Made by a program: the position numbers and the translations under genes. Shown here piece after piece: positions 1 through 8,270 of a DNA stretch of 64,000 nucleotides. Source of the DNA: Nocardia amamiensis (GTDB lineage: Bacteria > Actinomycetota > Actinomycetes > Mycobacteriales > Mycobacteriaceae); assembly GCF_015477605.1 (NCBI RefSeq), contig NZ_JADLQX010000016.1, forward strand, positions 1 through 64,000. Reading direction: 5' to 3'. The notes under the pieces are model-generated. The model did no database searches. It had not been told where the DNA came from and saw only the letters and a program-made list of their open reading frames with translations. Each line of letters opens with the position of its first letter. The stretch's first letter is position 1.

Positions 1-189
1 TCGGCGGTGGCTGCGGCACAGTCGGCGGTGGCTGCGGCACAGTCGGCGGTGGCTGCGGCACAGTCGGCGGTGGCTGCGGCACAGTCGGCGGTGGCTGCGG
101 CACAGTCGGCGGTGGCTGCGGCACAGTCGGCGGTGGCTGCGGCACAGTTCGCGGTGGCTGCGGCACAGTTCGCGGTGGCTGCGGCGCGG
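1..189. repeat. 21-bp tandem repeat array cut by the window edge
   Basis: Nine consecutive 21-bp units are visible. Units 1-7 (1-147) are identical; the units at 148-168 and 169-189 differ at a few bases. The array continues beyond position 1. Read on the minus strand in the frame of the STAND gene, each unit encodes the heptapeptide VPQPPPT (variant VPQPPRT), so the array is the coding sequence of a proline-rich tail. Perfect nucleotide identity between units suggests recent expansion by slippage, and copy number may differ between strains. Confidence 0.9.
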
Positions 190-2215
190 TCGGTGACGGC
201 GATACCGCGCTCACCTTCGGCGGCGGCGAACCCGGCGACCCTGGTGTAGGTGATGCCGAATTCGCGCTGATACCCGGCCCCGGTGTGTGGCCGGTGAGGA
301 CGATGGTCACCGCCCGCCCGCCGTTGTCGTCCGGAACCACCAGTGTCGCCGCGTACGAGCCGGGCGCCTGCGGTCGGAAAATCACTCGGAACACACAGGT
401 CCCGGAACCCCCTGACGATGCGCAAGAGGCGCGCTTCGCGGTGAATGTGGAGTCTGCCTCCAGAAAAGCCGCTGACTCGTCGTCGCAGTCCAGTGCTGGG
501 AACGAGACATCCCGTTCTGCGGCGGAGCCAGCGGCGACCGTACCGAAGTCGATGCTGTCCGCATACCGCGTACAGGATCCATCTCCGGGCGGGGGCAACG
601 GACGCGACCCACCCGATGCGGGTACGGACGCCCCGGGCGGCTCGCCACCCGCATCCGACGGCGGCGGCGGGAGCCTGGTGATATACGCCTCCGATCCGAC
701 CTCCGCCGGTCGGCCGGTGGTGAGCATGACCGCCGTGATGGCGGCAGCCACGACCAGTGCGCCGACCCATCCGGTAGCGACCGGATGCGAAGACATCATG
801 GAAACGGACTTACGTGCCGTATGTGTGGAAGCCATGCGGCCCCCCAGCAACTTCCCACCCGCACCGGATACCACGACCGCACCGGCCGCCGCCGCCAGCG
901 CCTGACGGCGAACCCGGTCCTCGTGTTCGAAGTAGGCCAGGTCAGCGGCGGAACCGCTCGCGAGCGCGGCATCTCGACCGAGCTTCAGGACCGTTCCCCA
1001 CGCACCCCACAGCAGCGTCAAGCCGAGCACGGGCGCGACTTTCCGCGCCAGAGTGCACGCGGACGCTTGCCTGCCATGGCCAACCGCGGCCTCCAGCACA
1101 CGTTCGATAACCGGTGCGGCCTCCGCGATTTCCCTCGGCGCGGCCCGGTTCGTCCACTCGAGCACGGCGTCGAGGTAGTCGGCGGCATTCGGCGGCGGGA
1201 TCCCCCATTCGCCCGCGACCGTACGGGGATCCACGGCCAGCCGGTAGCCCGCACCGGAGCTTTCGGCCAAATGCAGACCGGCCAGCTCGTCGAGCGCCGA
1301 TGGACTGCCGACATCGCGAGTCATCGCCCGGCACAGAGCGGGCGACAGGTGGGCCCCCGCCACGGCACACAGCACCGTAAGAACGCGACGCGACCGCTCC
1401 CCGAGGCCGCCGACCAATGCGCGTTGCGGCACGTCGGGGGCAGCAGGCATCGCGGCCGCGCCACCGCCGCGAAGCCATGCGGCGGCCTGCAGTAAAGCGC
1501 GCGGATAACCGTTGGCCGCTCGGCACAACTGCAGCGCCGCCGCAACGTTCTCGTCCAACCCGCGGCCGAGTTCACGGGCCATCAGCCCGAGGCCCGCCTG
1601 TTCGTCCAAGCCCTGCAAGTCCAGCGAACGCCCCCGCCCCCACGCGACTCGCTGCCTGGTCGATACGACCAGGTCACTGGCGGGCAGCAAGTCGACGAGT
1701 GCAGAGAACTCCTCCACGGAACCCTCGAAATCGTCCACCACGACCAGCGCGCGGATGGAAGTCATCAGGCGGCGCAATCGGCGCAGATCGGGAATGTATC
1801 CCGGGGCGTCATAACAGGATTCGAACAGCTCCTGGATCACGTCCGGCGCCGCCACCCCGGCGGCGTGCAGGAACACCACGTCGCGGCCTTCGGCCGCACG
1901 ATCGGCGGCGAACCGCCGCAGCAGTGCGGACTTGCCGACTCCGGGCCCGCCGCATACTTCGACCGGCAGTCCTTCCGCGAGCCACTGCATCAGCAGCGCC
2001 AATTCCATTCGCCTGCCGAGCAATTCGGCACCGGTCCTGGGCAGCGCCGTGCTCACCGGCCGCGTCCGCCGCGTCACGACGGGCGCTGGATCGTCGCGTA
2101 CTACGACCGAGGAATTCTGTGCGTTGATGACGACGTTGCGATCCCCCACAACGACCTGACCGGCTACCGCACCACCCACGTGGACGCGGTAAACGGAATC
2201 GGACTCCCCCGTCAT
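1..2215 (-). CDS. Membrane-anchored STAND (NB-ARC-like) NTPase with ASH domain and Pro-rich repeat tail, C-terminus off the window
   Basis: The frame is open from ATG 2215 to the window edge (about 738 codons). Residues 13-39 hold a short motif (AGQVVVGDRNVVI) of the kind found at the N-terminus of STAND and effector proteins. The NTPase core follows: P-loop GGPGVGKS at 89-96, Walker B LVVVDD at 157-162, and a DLVVSTR motif near 181-187, then a helical winged-helix-like region to about 330. A single membrane span lies at about 483-500. Residues about 545-645 look like an ASH/HYDIN immunoglobulin-type domain (DFGTVAAGSAAERDVSF), and a VPQPPPT repeat tail starts near 677. The expected TPR sensor is missing. 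The start overlaps the stop of the upstream protease gene (ATGA), so the two are probably translationally coupled. Role as a signalling switch is inferred. Confidence 0.8.
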   Translation of the reverse strand, partial: MTGESDSVYRVHVGGAVAGQVVVGDRNVVINAQNSSVVVRDDPAPVVTRRTRPVSTALPRTGAELLGRRMELALLMQWLAEGLPVEVCGGPGVGKSALLRRFAADRAAEGRDVVFLHAAGVAAPDVIQELFESCYDAPGYIPDLRRLRRLMTSIRALVVVDDFEGSVEEFSALVDLLPASDLVVSTRQRVAWGRGRSLDLQGLDEQAGLGLMARELGRGLDENVAAALQLCRAANGYPRALLQAAAWLRGGGAAAMPAAPDVPQRALVGGLGERSRRVLTVLCAVAGAHLSPALCRAMTRDVGSPSALDELAGLHLAESSGAGYRLAVDPRTVAGEWGIPPPNAADYLDAVLEWTNRAAPREIAEAAPVIERVLEAAVGHGRQASACTLARKVAPVLGLTLLWGAWGTVLKLGRDAALASGSAADLAYFEHEDRVRRQALAAAAGAVVVSGAGGKLLGGRMASTHTARKSVSMMSSHPVATGWVGALVVAAAITAVMLTTGRPAEVGSEAYITRLPPPPSDAGGEPPGASVPASGGSRPLPPPGDGSCTRYADSIDFGTVAAGSAAERDVSFPALDCDDESAAFLEADSTFTAKRASCASSGGSGTCVFRVIFRPQAPGSYAATLVVPDDNGGRAVTIVLTGHTPGPGISANSASPTPGSPGSPPPKVSAVSPSPTAPQPPRTVPQPPRTVPQPPPTVPQPPPTVPQPPPTVPQPPPTVPQPPPTVPQPPPTVPQPPP

Positions 2216-4296
2216 GTTCCTGTCGTCGCTGGCACAACACCGTTGTGGATGGCTTGCGCGACAGCGGGATGGGCCAGGTATTCGGCGATGCTGTGTGCCC
2301 GTTCCTTGGGATTGTCGACGGGGATTTCCCGGAGCTGTCCCTTCCAGATATGGCGCAGTGGGCAGCCGATGGTGATCGGATCGACCGCGGACCAGGCATT
2401 GAGCCAGTCGCCGACGCGCGCAGGCCGGTGCGGCCCTCGGACCAGGAGTTTGTCGTGGACCGAGTCCAACCCCAAGGGGCTGCCGAGAGTGACCAACACG
2501 GCGACGTCGAGCTGGGGCTGCAGCCGGGTGAGCAGATCCATCGCGACCACGGTGCCCAGACTGTGGCTGACCAGGGTGAGCTGCCCCGAAGCGGGGACGG
2601 TCTCGAGCACACAGTCGAGTACCGCCTGCCGGATCTGCTCGTCGGCGAGGTACGTGGAAACATCACGGAAGACTTGGGCGATGATGAGCTCGTCCAGGTC
2701 GCTGCGGGCAGCGAGCCAGCTGAGCTGTCGCTGCAGCTTGCTCACGATCGCACTGCCGATCGAACCCAGTCCTTCCACCTCGATGCGGTCCTCCGGTGGA
2801 CCGTCCTCGGCGGGCATGCCGGCATCCGCGGCCGCGTTCTGCAGGATCTCTTCGTACAACTGGCGCGCCGGCGGTGTGGCCGGAGCCATTGCCAGGGCAT
2901 GGTCGACGGCCATCGTTTCGGGCGCGAGGGTGGTCCTCTCCAGGGGCTGCAGCAGGGCGGCCAAACGGTCGCCGTAGAAGGGGAAGTACGCATCCGAGGG
3001 ATCGAGCGGGCTGAGCCCGGCGAGGGTGAGACCTTTGTTGAGTCCGGCGGTCCACTCCCGGCGCAGGAGCTCGGGATCGCGACCGTGCTGACTGCGGCCG
3101 TGCAGGAACAGCAGGTGACGCGTGCCGCCGAAGGCGCCCGCTCGGGCGGTGACGCCGCCCCGGAGTCCCGTGCTCTCCCGTGGCGTGGGAGCTGGAGTCG
3201 CCGGCTCGACATGCTCCTCGACAGGTGCGAGGTGGGGAATAGCGGCCGACGGGCCGGCGGCCAGCCCACAGCCGGGACCGAGTTCGGCGAGGAGTTCTTC
3301 GTCCCGCGCCGAGCGCGGCAGGCAGGCCAGGTGCCTGAGGATCGCACTGATTCGCACACCCTCGTTGGCTGTCCAGGCGATCGCGTCGTCGCCATCGCCC
3401 TGGCGCCAGACCGTCCCGTCGCGGCGCAGAATCCGTCCCTGCTCGTCGGTGCGCGGCACACCGGAGTGGTGCAGCGCGACGACCTCCCACTGGTCATTGA
3501 AGACCGGGGAGCCGGAGTTTCCCGGTTCGGTGTCGGTCGAGTAGTGCAGGAAGTGATCGAGTTGCAGGTCGAGCTGGTTCTTGCGGATCCCGATTTCCTT
3601 CAGCCGGCCCATCGGGTGGCCGATGATGTTCATCGCCTCACCGACGACGATCTTTCCCTGGTCCATGATCAGGCGGTTCCACCAGCCGACGACGTCCCCA
3701 GGCGGTTTGCCGTCGGTCCGGGGAAGGACCGGCACGAGAGTGAAGTCCAGGTGCTCGTCGGTCACGAAGAAGTCGGGGTCGAGATGGAACCGCAGGGGAA
3801 GGCAGGGGTCGTTGTCGATCGTGGTCTCGGCGCCGAAATCGACCACGACCTGCCGGGCGGTGTCGAGGTCGGGAAGCACGTGATTGTTGGTCAGGAGCAG
3901 CCGGGGCGATACCAGGAACCCGGTGCCCAAAGGTATCTCTCGGCCATTGCGAATCATCGAGATCCGCGCGACCGTCGCGGCCGTGCGAGCGCCACGGGCC
4001 AGGAAGTTGGCCGGTTGGAGTTCGTTGCTGGCGCCGATGATCCGCTCGAGGGTGGCGATACGGTCGGCGGGCTCGGCCCTGCCGGCTTCGACTATGGCCT
4101 CGACCGGCATCTTGCCACTGGCCGCCAGCCGCTGCGCGCGAGCGCTGATTTGTTCCGGAGAGTCGACAACAGGGCTGTGCTTCATGTCGCGGATTTGCTC
4201 GATGTCCTCGCGCTTGGCCTCGGTAGCGCCGTAACGCTCTGCGGCGGCCTCGACCTGCTTCAACCACGCCGCCTGGATTTGTTCGCGAGAATTCAT
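2212..4296 (-). CDS. Trypsin-like serine protease fused to an alpha/beta hydrolase
   Basis: This 694-residue protein has a helical N-terminus (1-110), then a chymotrypsin-fold protease with His139 (TNNHV), Asp184 (EHLDFTLV) and Ser261 (EPGNSGSPV), which is a complete catalytic triad. After a Pro-rich linker (about 345-375) comes an alpha/beta hydrolase starting at LLFLHG (395-400), with nucleophile Ser579 in SHSLG, probable acid Asp639 and His668. No signal peptide or membrane segment is visible, so it should be cytoplasmic. Its stop overlaps the start of the STAND gene. Coupling a protease and a lipase-like domain to a STAND NTPase fits an effector protein in a conflict system; targets are unknown. 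The motifs are clear and the biological role is inferred. Confidence 0.85.
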   Translation of the reverse strand: MNSREQIQAAWLKQVEAAAERYGATEAKREDIEQIRDMKHSPVVDSPEQISARAQRLAASGKMPVEAIVEAGRAEPADRIATLERIIGASNELQPANFLARGARTAATVARISMIRNGREIPLGTGFLVSPRLLLTNNHVLPDLDTARQVVVDFGAETTIDNDPCLPLRFHLDPDFFVTDEHLDFTLVPVLPRTDGKPPGDVVGWWNRLIMDQGKIVVGEAMNIIGHPMGRLKEIGIRKNQLDLQLDHFLHYSTDTEPGNSGSPVFNDQWEVVALHHSGVPRTDEQGRILRRDGTVWRQGDGDDAIAWTANEGVRISAILRHLACLPRSARDEELLAELGPGCGLAAGPSAAIPHLAPVEEHVEPATPAPTPRESTGLRGGVTARAGAFGGTRHLLFLHGRSQHGRDPELLRREWTAGLNKGLTLAGLSPLDPSDAYFPFYGDRLAALLQPLERTTLAPETMAVDHALAMAPATPPARQLYEEILQNAAADAGMPAEDGPPEDRIEVEGLGSIGSAIVSKLQRQLSWLAARSDLDELIIAQVFRDVSTYLADEQIRQAVLDCVLETVPASGQLTLVSHSLGTVVAMDLLTRLQPQLDVAVLVTLGSPLGLDSVHDKLLVRGPHRPARVGDWLNAWSAVDPITIGCPLRHIWKGQLREIPVDNPKERAHSIAEYLAHPAVAQAIHNGVVPATTGT

Positions 4297-4435
4297 GGTC
4301 CATCCGCCTAGAACAGAAGTTGGTGTTGTCGGTCCGCTATCGGCGTGGAGTGTTCCTTGTGCGCGTCACACCACCGTCACCTCGCCGTCTCGCCCGGCGC
4401 GGCAGGTCCTCCCCGATGCCGTTCGGCCTCCGCCG

Positions 4436-5218
4436 TCACGGCGCTCGCAGTGCCTCGTGATCCGGTAGCCACTCGATCGTCGCGGCATCGCACTCCTGGA
4501 CCGGAAGGAGCAGGTTGTCGATGTCCGGTGACGGCTCCTCGCCGAACTCGGCCCAGAGCAGGTCTCGGTATCGCTGATATTCGCGCAGGGCGTCGATCTT
4601 GTTGCCTTGCGCGAGATGAATCCGCATCAGAATCCGGCGGGAGCTCTCTCGCAGCGGCTCTGCCGCCGCGACCGCCGACGCGGCCATCAGGGCGGCCCCG
4701 AGCTGCCGGCGCTCCAGCAATGCTTCCGCTGCCGCTTCGAGCGCCGCGACCCAGGCCAATCGATACCGTTCCCGGTCGACGACAACCCACTCCTCGTCCC
4801 AGTCCGGCAGTAACTCCCCCCGGGTCAGCAGCAGCGGAACTCGCGAGAGATCCTCTGCGCATGGCTGGTGCACCAGTTTGTGCGCCAATTCGGTCAGGTA
4901 CGGCAGATCGACGGATACGTTCGGGTGCAGCCGAAGACGATCACCGTTGATCTCGACGACTGCGTCCTGGACACGGCGCAGCCGCCACAGAGCGGTTCGC
5001 AGACGCTGTGCCGCGCAGCGATCAGCGCATTCCGGCCACAGCGCGCCGGCAAGGCGGCCACGAGCGACCGGTCGATTCAGCAGTGCCAGATAGGTCAGCA
5101 CCCGTTCTGCCGCGTGTGGAACGGAAAGCCGAAGACCGCCGCTGTGCAGGGCGAATTCCTCGACCAAAGAGAGCTGGAAACACGCCGTATTCATGGCATT
5201 GTGGTCGATGAGCACCAT
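4436..5218 (-). CDS. BTAD-domain (SARP-like) transcriptional regulator
   Basis: About 260 residues. The N-terminal half reads as a winged-helix of the OmpR/SARP type (ERVLTYLALL...ALWPE...RLRTALWRLRR), followed by the helical bacterial transcriptional activation domain ending in LREYQRYRDLLWAEFGEEPSP, a typical BTAD signature. There is no NB-ARC or TPR on this polypeptide; the STAND protein two genes downstream may be its separated partner. Possible starts are TTG 5230, ATG 5218 and ATG 5194; 5218 was chosen because GAG lies upstream and the wHTH is retained. It begins 61 bp after the nuclease stop, and 138 bp separate it from the protease gene. It may control this operon through the GAGTAGT palindromes nearby, which is inference. 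Confidence 0.8.
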   Translation of the reverse strand: MVLIDHNAMNTACFQLSLVEEFALHSGGLRLSVPHAAERVLTYLALLNRPVARGRLAGALWPECADRCAAQRLRTALWRLRRVQDAVVEINGDRLRLHPNVSVDLPYLTELAHKLVHQPCAEDLSRVPLLLTRGELLPDWDEEWVVVDRERYRLAWVAALEAAAEALLERRQLGAALMAASAVAAAEPLRESSRRILMRIHLAQGNKIDALREYQRYRDLLWAEFGEEPSPDIDNLLLPVQECDAATIEWLPDHEALRAP

Positions 5219-5260
5219 TTCACTACTCAATCGCGAAAGTCGGTCTTCATACTGTCGGCA

Positions 5261-5278
5261 CGAGTAGCCGACTACGTG
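5261..5278. promoter_or_regulatory. Imperfect palindrome upstream of the BTAD gene
   Basis: CGAGTAGCCGACTACGTG lies between the nuclease stop and the BTAD start. It resembles the perfect palindrome at 6428-6445 (shared CGAGTAG left arm and ACTAC in the right arm). A further copy of the half-site GAGTAGTGAA sits on the minus strand at the BTAD start (about 5219-5228). The repetition suggests an operator for one regulator, possibly the BTAD protein. Confidence 0.45.
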
Positions 5279-5279
5279 A

Positions 5280-6347
5280 TCACCACTGGATCTCCGAAAC
5301 GGCGCGCAACGGACTGGACAATTCCTCCGGCGCCATATGGAGATCCGCGTCCCGCAGGGTTTGCGGGAAGTGGACGAGCGCCCGCTGCTCGATTTCGGTC
5401 AATGGAACCTGGAAGACGCGGAACTCGTCCAGGTCCAGCGCTTCGAGTGGCTGCAGGTTCTGGCTCAACAGAAATCCGCGGGCCTTCAGCTCGCCGTTCT
5501 CGACGAACGCGAGGATCTTCCAGAACTCGCGCGGGATCTTGACTTGCCGGAACTCCCGGTCGTCGTCGGTGAAGACCGGACCGCCGAACGCGCTCACTTT
5601 GAGGTCGTCGACATCGGCGTCGGCGAAGACCGCGTCTTCGAGCCGGCCCCAGATTCCGTTGCGCGCGCTCTGATTGAAGTCGTCCATCTGCGGGGTGATG
5701 TTGGTGTAGAAGAACGAGTCCTTGTTGGCTGTCGCCGCCTCGGTCGCACTACCCCAGATCAGATCGGCCCGTCGCGCGAGGTGGCCGCGATCGAGCCGGT
5801 TGTCGCGGTACAACTCGTTGCCGACCTGTGCATCCGCATCGAGTCTCGGGTCTTTGACGAAATCGATCTTCTTTCGCGAGAGCTTTCTGATCGAGGCGCC
5901 ATCGATGTTCCACGCCACCCAGATGGCGAACCGGCGTGACCGGCGCATCGCGAGGGTGAAATGCGTGTAGTGCAGCACTTCCGACCCGTCGAGCGCCGTC
6001 GCGACGTCGGGGCGAACCCGCGCGTCGACCACAGGCAGCGGAATCGGCGCCGCGAGGAAACGCGGGTCGTATCCGGTCGCGGCCGCGGCCTCCTCGACGG
6101 CGATGCTCTCCGGAATCGTTGTTCGCAGCGCTTCGACCGCTTCCGGTTCGGAGACCTTCTCGTGCATGGTGAACCGCACCGATATCTCGGCGGCGAGTTC
6201 CCCGTCGATCTCTTTGTAGCCGAGACCGACCGAGGAAATGCCAGGATCCGTGAGCAAACCCTCACCGTTGGTCCGGATGAACTTTCGCAGGGCGATGAGC
6301 AGGCCGTCCTGCCGTTGGTCAGATGATGAATGGATTTTCGCAGGCAT
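5280..6347 (-). CDS. DNA/RNA non-specific endonuclease (NUC1/NucA family)
   Basis: 355 residues from ATG 6347, which has GGAG six bases upstream; longer frames lack a ribosome binding site. Residues 35-95 form an N-terminal domain (ISSVGLGYKEIDGEL) that I do not recognise with confidence but that resembles segments found before trypsin-like proteases. The beta-beta-alpha-metal nuclease follows, with DRGHLARR at 186-193 (catalytic His189) and NITPQMDDFNQ at 216-226 carrying the metal-binding Asn. No signal peptide is present, so the nuclease would act inside the cell and must be restrained. It is the first gene of a same-strand series with the BTAD, protease-hydrolase and STAND genes, consistent with an inducible nucleic-acid-degrading effector. 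Confidence 0.85.
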   Translation of the reverse strand: MPAKIHSSSDQRQDGLLIALRKFIRTNGEGLLTDPGISSVGLGYKEIDGELAAEISVRFTMHEKVSEPEAVEALRTTIPESIAVEEAAAATGYDPRFLAAPIPLPVVDARVRPDVATALDGSEVLHYTHFTLAMRRSRRFAIWVAWNIDGASIRKLSRKKIDFVKDPRLDADAQVGNELYRDNRLDRGHLARRADLIWGSATEAATANKDSFFYTNITPQMDDFNQSARNGIWGRLEDAVFADADVDDLKVSAFGGPVFTDDDREFRQVKIPREFWKILAFVENGELKARGFLLSQNLQPLEALDLDEFRVFQVPLTEIEQRALVHFPQTLRDADLHMAPEELSSPLRAVSEIQW

Positions 6348-6427
6348 TGTCGACTCCATGTTCGGTGTTACGCCGGGCGCACGCCACCAGCCACCACCAT
6401 CCTTGGTGCACCGGACGGCGCGCAGCA

Positions 6428-6445
6428 CGAGTAGTGAACTACTCG
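6428..6445. promoter_or_regulatory. Perfect 18-bp palindrome upstream of the nuclease operon
   Basis: CGAGTAGT-GA-ACTACTCG has two perfect 8-bp arms and lies about 80 bp upstream of the nuclease start. A related palindrome precedes the BTAD gene at 5261-5278. Its place in the promoter region makes it a likely operator for the four-gene system. Confidence 0.6.
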
Positions 6446-6496
6446 AAAATGGAGTCCTTTTATGGTCGATACCATTTGTCCAATTGACAATTGAAT

Positions 6497-6529
6497 CGGC
6501 TCCGGCGCCGAGCACGGTCACCGGAGCCG
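6497..6529 (-). terminator. Hairpin downstream of the DJ-1/PfpI gene
   Basis: Arms CGGCTCCGG (6497-6505) and CCGGAGCCG (6521-6529) pair perfectly over 9 bp with a 15-nt loop, 15 bp past the stop of the DJ-1-like gene. No strong U-tract follows, as is common for actinobacterial terminators. It would insulate the nuclease operon from read-through. Confidence 0.55.
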
Positions 6530-6543
6530 GTCGGCGACCGTGA

Positions 6544-7239
6544 TCAGCCCAGGGTCTTCAGCAATTCGTCCGCGACACCCGCCGAGGAAGCCGGGTTCTG
6601 GCCGGTGATCAGCGTGCGGTCCAGCACCACGTTCGGCGTCCACGGGTCCGCCTCGCGGAAATCCGCACCGATCTGGACCAAGCGGTCCTGGAGCAGCCAC
6701 TTGGCTTTGCCTGCGAAACCGGCCTGGGTCTCTTCGGCGTTGGTGAAGCCGGTCAGGGTGTATCCGGCGAAGCTGTTGGCGCCGTCGTCCTTGGTGGCGG
6801 CCAGCAGCGCGGCCGGTGCATGGCACACCACCGCCAAGGGCTTGCCCGATGCCAGGGCCGCGGTCAGCAGGCGGCCGGAGTCGGCGTCGACCGCGAGATC
6901 TTCCATCGGTCCGTGCCCGCCGGGGTAGAACACCGCCGCGTAGTCGTCGAGGTCGACGTCCGCCAGAACGACGGGGTTGTTCAGTTCGGCACTCGTGGCG
7001 ATCACCTGCGCCCGGTGATCGGCGGTCTCCTGGCCGCCGTTGACCTCCGCGGCGAGGCTGCTCTGATCCACACTCGGTACGGCGCCGCCAGGTGTGGCGA
7101 CCACGATCTCGTGGCCCGCGGACTTCAGCTTCTCGAAGGGCACCACGAACTCCTCGGCCCAGAAGCCGGTCGGATGCTTCGTCCCGTCGGCGAGCGTCCA
7201 GTAGTCGACGCCGGTCATCACGAAAAGGATCTTCGACAT
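6544..7239 (-). CDS. DJ-1/PfpI superfamily protein (Hsp31-like glyoxalase/chaperone)
   Basis: 231 residues of the class I glutamine-amidotransferase-like fold. The nucleophile elbow VVCHAPAALL (Cys near 140) and the upstream YPGGHGPMEDL segment, which supplies the conserved Gly-Gly-His-Gly, match the Hsp31/HchA-like branch. Such proteins act as glutathione-independent glyoxalases, deglycases or holding chaperones in stress. The gene stands alone between the nuclease promoter region and a PAS-ANTAR gene on the other strand. The family call is firm; the exact activity is not. Confidence 0.88.
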   Translation of the reverse strand: MSKILFVMTGVDYWTLADGTKHPTGFWAEEFVVPFEKLKSAGHEIVVATPGGAVPSVDQSSLAAEVNGGQETADHRAQVIATSAELNNPVVLADVDLDDYAAVFYPGGHGPMEDLAVDADSGRLLTAALASGKPLAVVCHAPAALLAATKDDGANSFAGYTLTGFTNAEETQAGFAGKAKWLLQDRLVQIGADFREADPWTPNVVLDRTLITGQNPASSAGVADELLKTLG

Positions 7240-7573
7240 GTTGTCTCCGTCTTCCGGAACCCGGTAACCGGGGTTCGATCATCGAGCACGTCGCGCTGAC
7301 TCGAACGCATTCCTCATGTTCCACAGGCACGCTGGGCCGTCAGCGGCGACACCGTCGAAGGTAGTCCCGCGCCTCCATGGATGACGAATAAGAGGCCCGA
7401 TTTCAGACATCGGAATTTCGATGGATCGGCGAACATCGCGCGGTGGCGGAATCGGGCCGACCTTCGAATCCGCCGCAAACCCTGAGCACCGTGGCGGCAA
7501 CGCAATGGTCACCGGCACCGGCCACCAGGGACCTCGGCCCGAGCCAGCCGGTAGCGGGGGCCATACTGGACAA
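7240..7573. other. Divergent intergenic region, no gene seen
   Basis: These 334 bases separate the DJ-1-like gene from the PAS-ANTAR gene. In-frame starts at 7421 and 7505 would extend the PAS-ANTAR protein into this region, but the added residues are low-complexity and unlike a PAS domain. I see no clear promoter or RNA gene. Confidence 0.4.
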
Positions 7574-8257
7574 ATGACGGAGACGGGACAGTGCCGGCAG
7601 GACGCTGCACACAGGGCGCTCGGCGGCTGCCCCGACATCGGCAGTTTTCGATTCTGGTTCGCCGATCAGAGGTGGGAGTGGTCCGAGGACGTCGCCGCGA
7701 TGCACGGCTACTCCCCCGATGAGACCGAGCCCTCCACCGAGCTGGTGCTGAGCCATCAGCACCCCGACGACCGCGAACGGGTCGCCAAGACGCTCAGCGA
7801 GGCCATCGAGACGGCTGCGCCGTTCTGCAGCCGCCACCGGATCATCGACACGTCGGGCGACACGCACGACGTGATCGTGATCGGCGATCGACTGCTCGAC
7901 GCGCAGGGCACGATGATCGGCACCTCGGGCTACTACCTCGATGTCACCGAGACGTTGCAGGACAACCGGCAGGAAGCCGTCGACGACCTGCTGCCCGATC
8001 TCATCGACGCCCGCGCGGTGATCGAACAGGCCAAAGGCATCGTCATGTTCGTCTACGGCCTCAACGCCGATCAGGCGTTCCGGGTGCTGCGCTGGCGCTC
8101 GCAGGAAACCAACGTCAAGATCCGCACGCTGGCCGAGCAACTCGTCTTCGAGGTCATCGCGATGGGCGGCGCGCTGGTTCAGCAGCGCACCAGTTTCGAC
8201 CATCTCCTGCTGACTCTGCACGACCGCGCGACATCATCCGAGCCGGTCGGCGACTGA
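7574..8257 (+). CDS. PAS-ANTAR RNA-binding regulator
   Basis: About 227 residues from ATG 7574. A PAS-fold sensor (FRFWFADQRWEWSEDVAAMHGY... through YYLDVTETL) is followed by a C-terminal ANTAR domain (LIDARAVIEQAKGIVMFVYG... FRVLRWRSQETN), a three-helix module that binds paired hairpins in nascent mRNA and acts as an antiterminator. PAS-ANTAR proteins are numerous in mycobacteria and nocardiae. Starts at 7421 and 7505 are also in frame, so the start is uncertain. It converges on the GriC-like gene with a 13-bp gap. Its targets cannot be told from this window. Confidence 0.85.
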   Translation: MTETGQCRQDAAHRALGGCPDIGSFRFWFADQRWEWSEDVAAMHGYSPDETEPSTELVLSHQHPDDRERVAKTLSEAIETAAPFCSRHRIIDTSGDTHDVIVIGDRLLDAQGTMIGTSGYYLDVTETLQDNRQEAVDDLLPDLIDARAVIEQAKGIVMFVYGLNADQAFRVLRWRSQETNVKIRTLAEQLVFEVIAMGGALVQQRTSFDHLLLTLHDRATSSEPVGD

Positions 8258-8270
8258 CCGGCGCGTGCCC

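Noticed and set aside
1..189. CRISPR-like repeat array or an Ala-rich plus-strand protein
   Set aside because: Units are contiguous with no spacers, and the minus frame continues an NTPase gene, so the array is a coding tandem repeat. The plus frame is its shadow.
2245..4311. Long plus-strand frame opposite the protease-hydrolase gene
   Set aside because: It lacks recognisable motifs, whereas the minus frame carries two complete catalytic triads. High GC produces long antisense frames.
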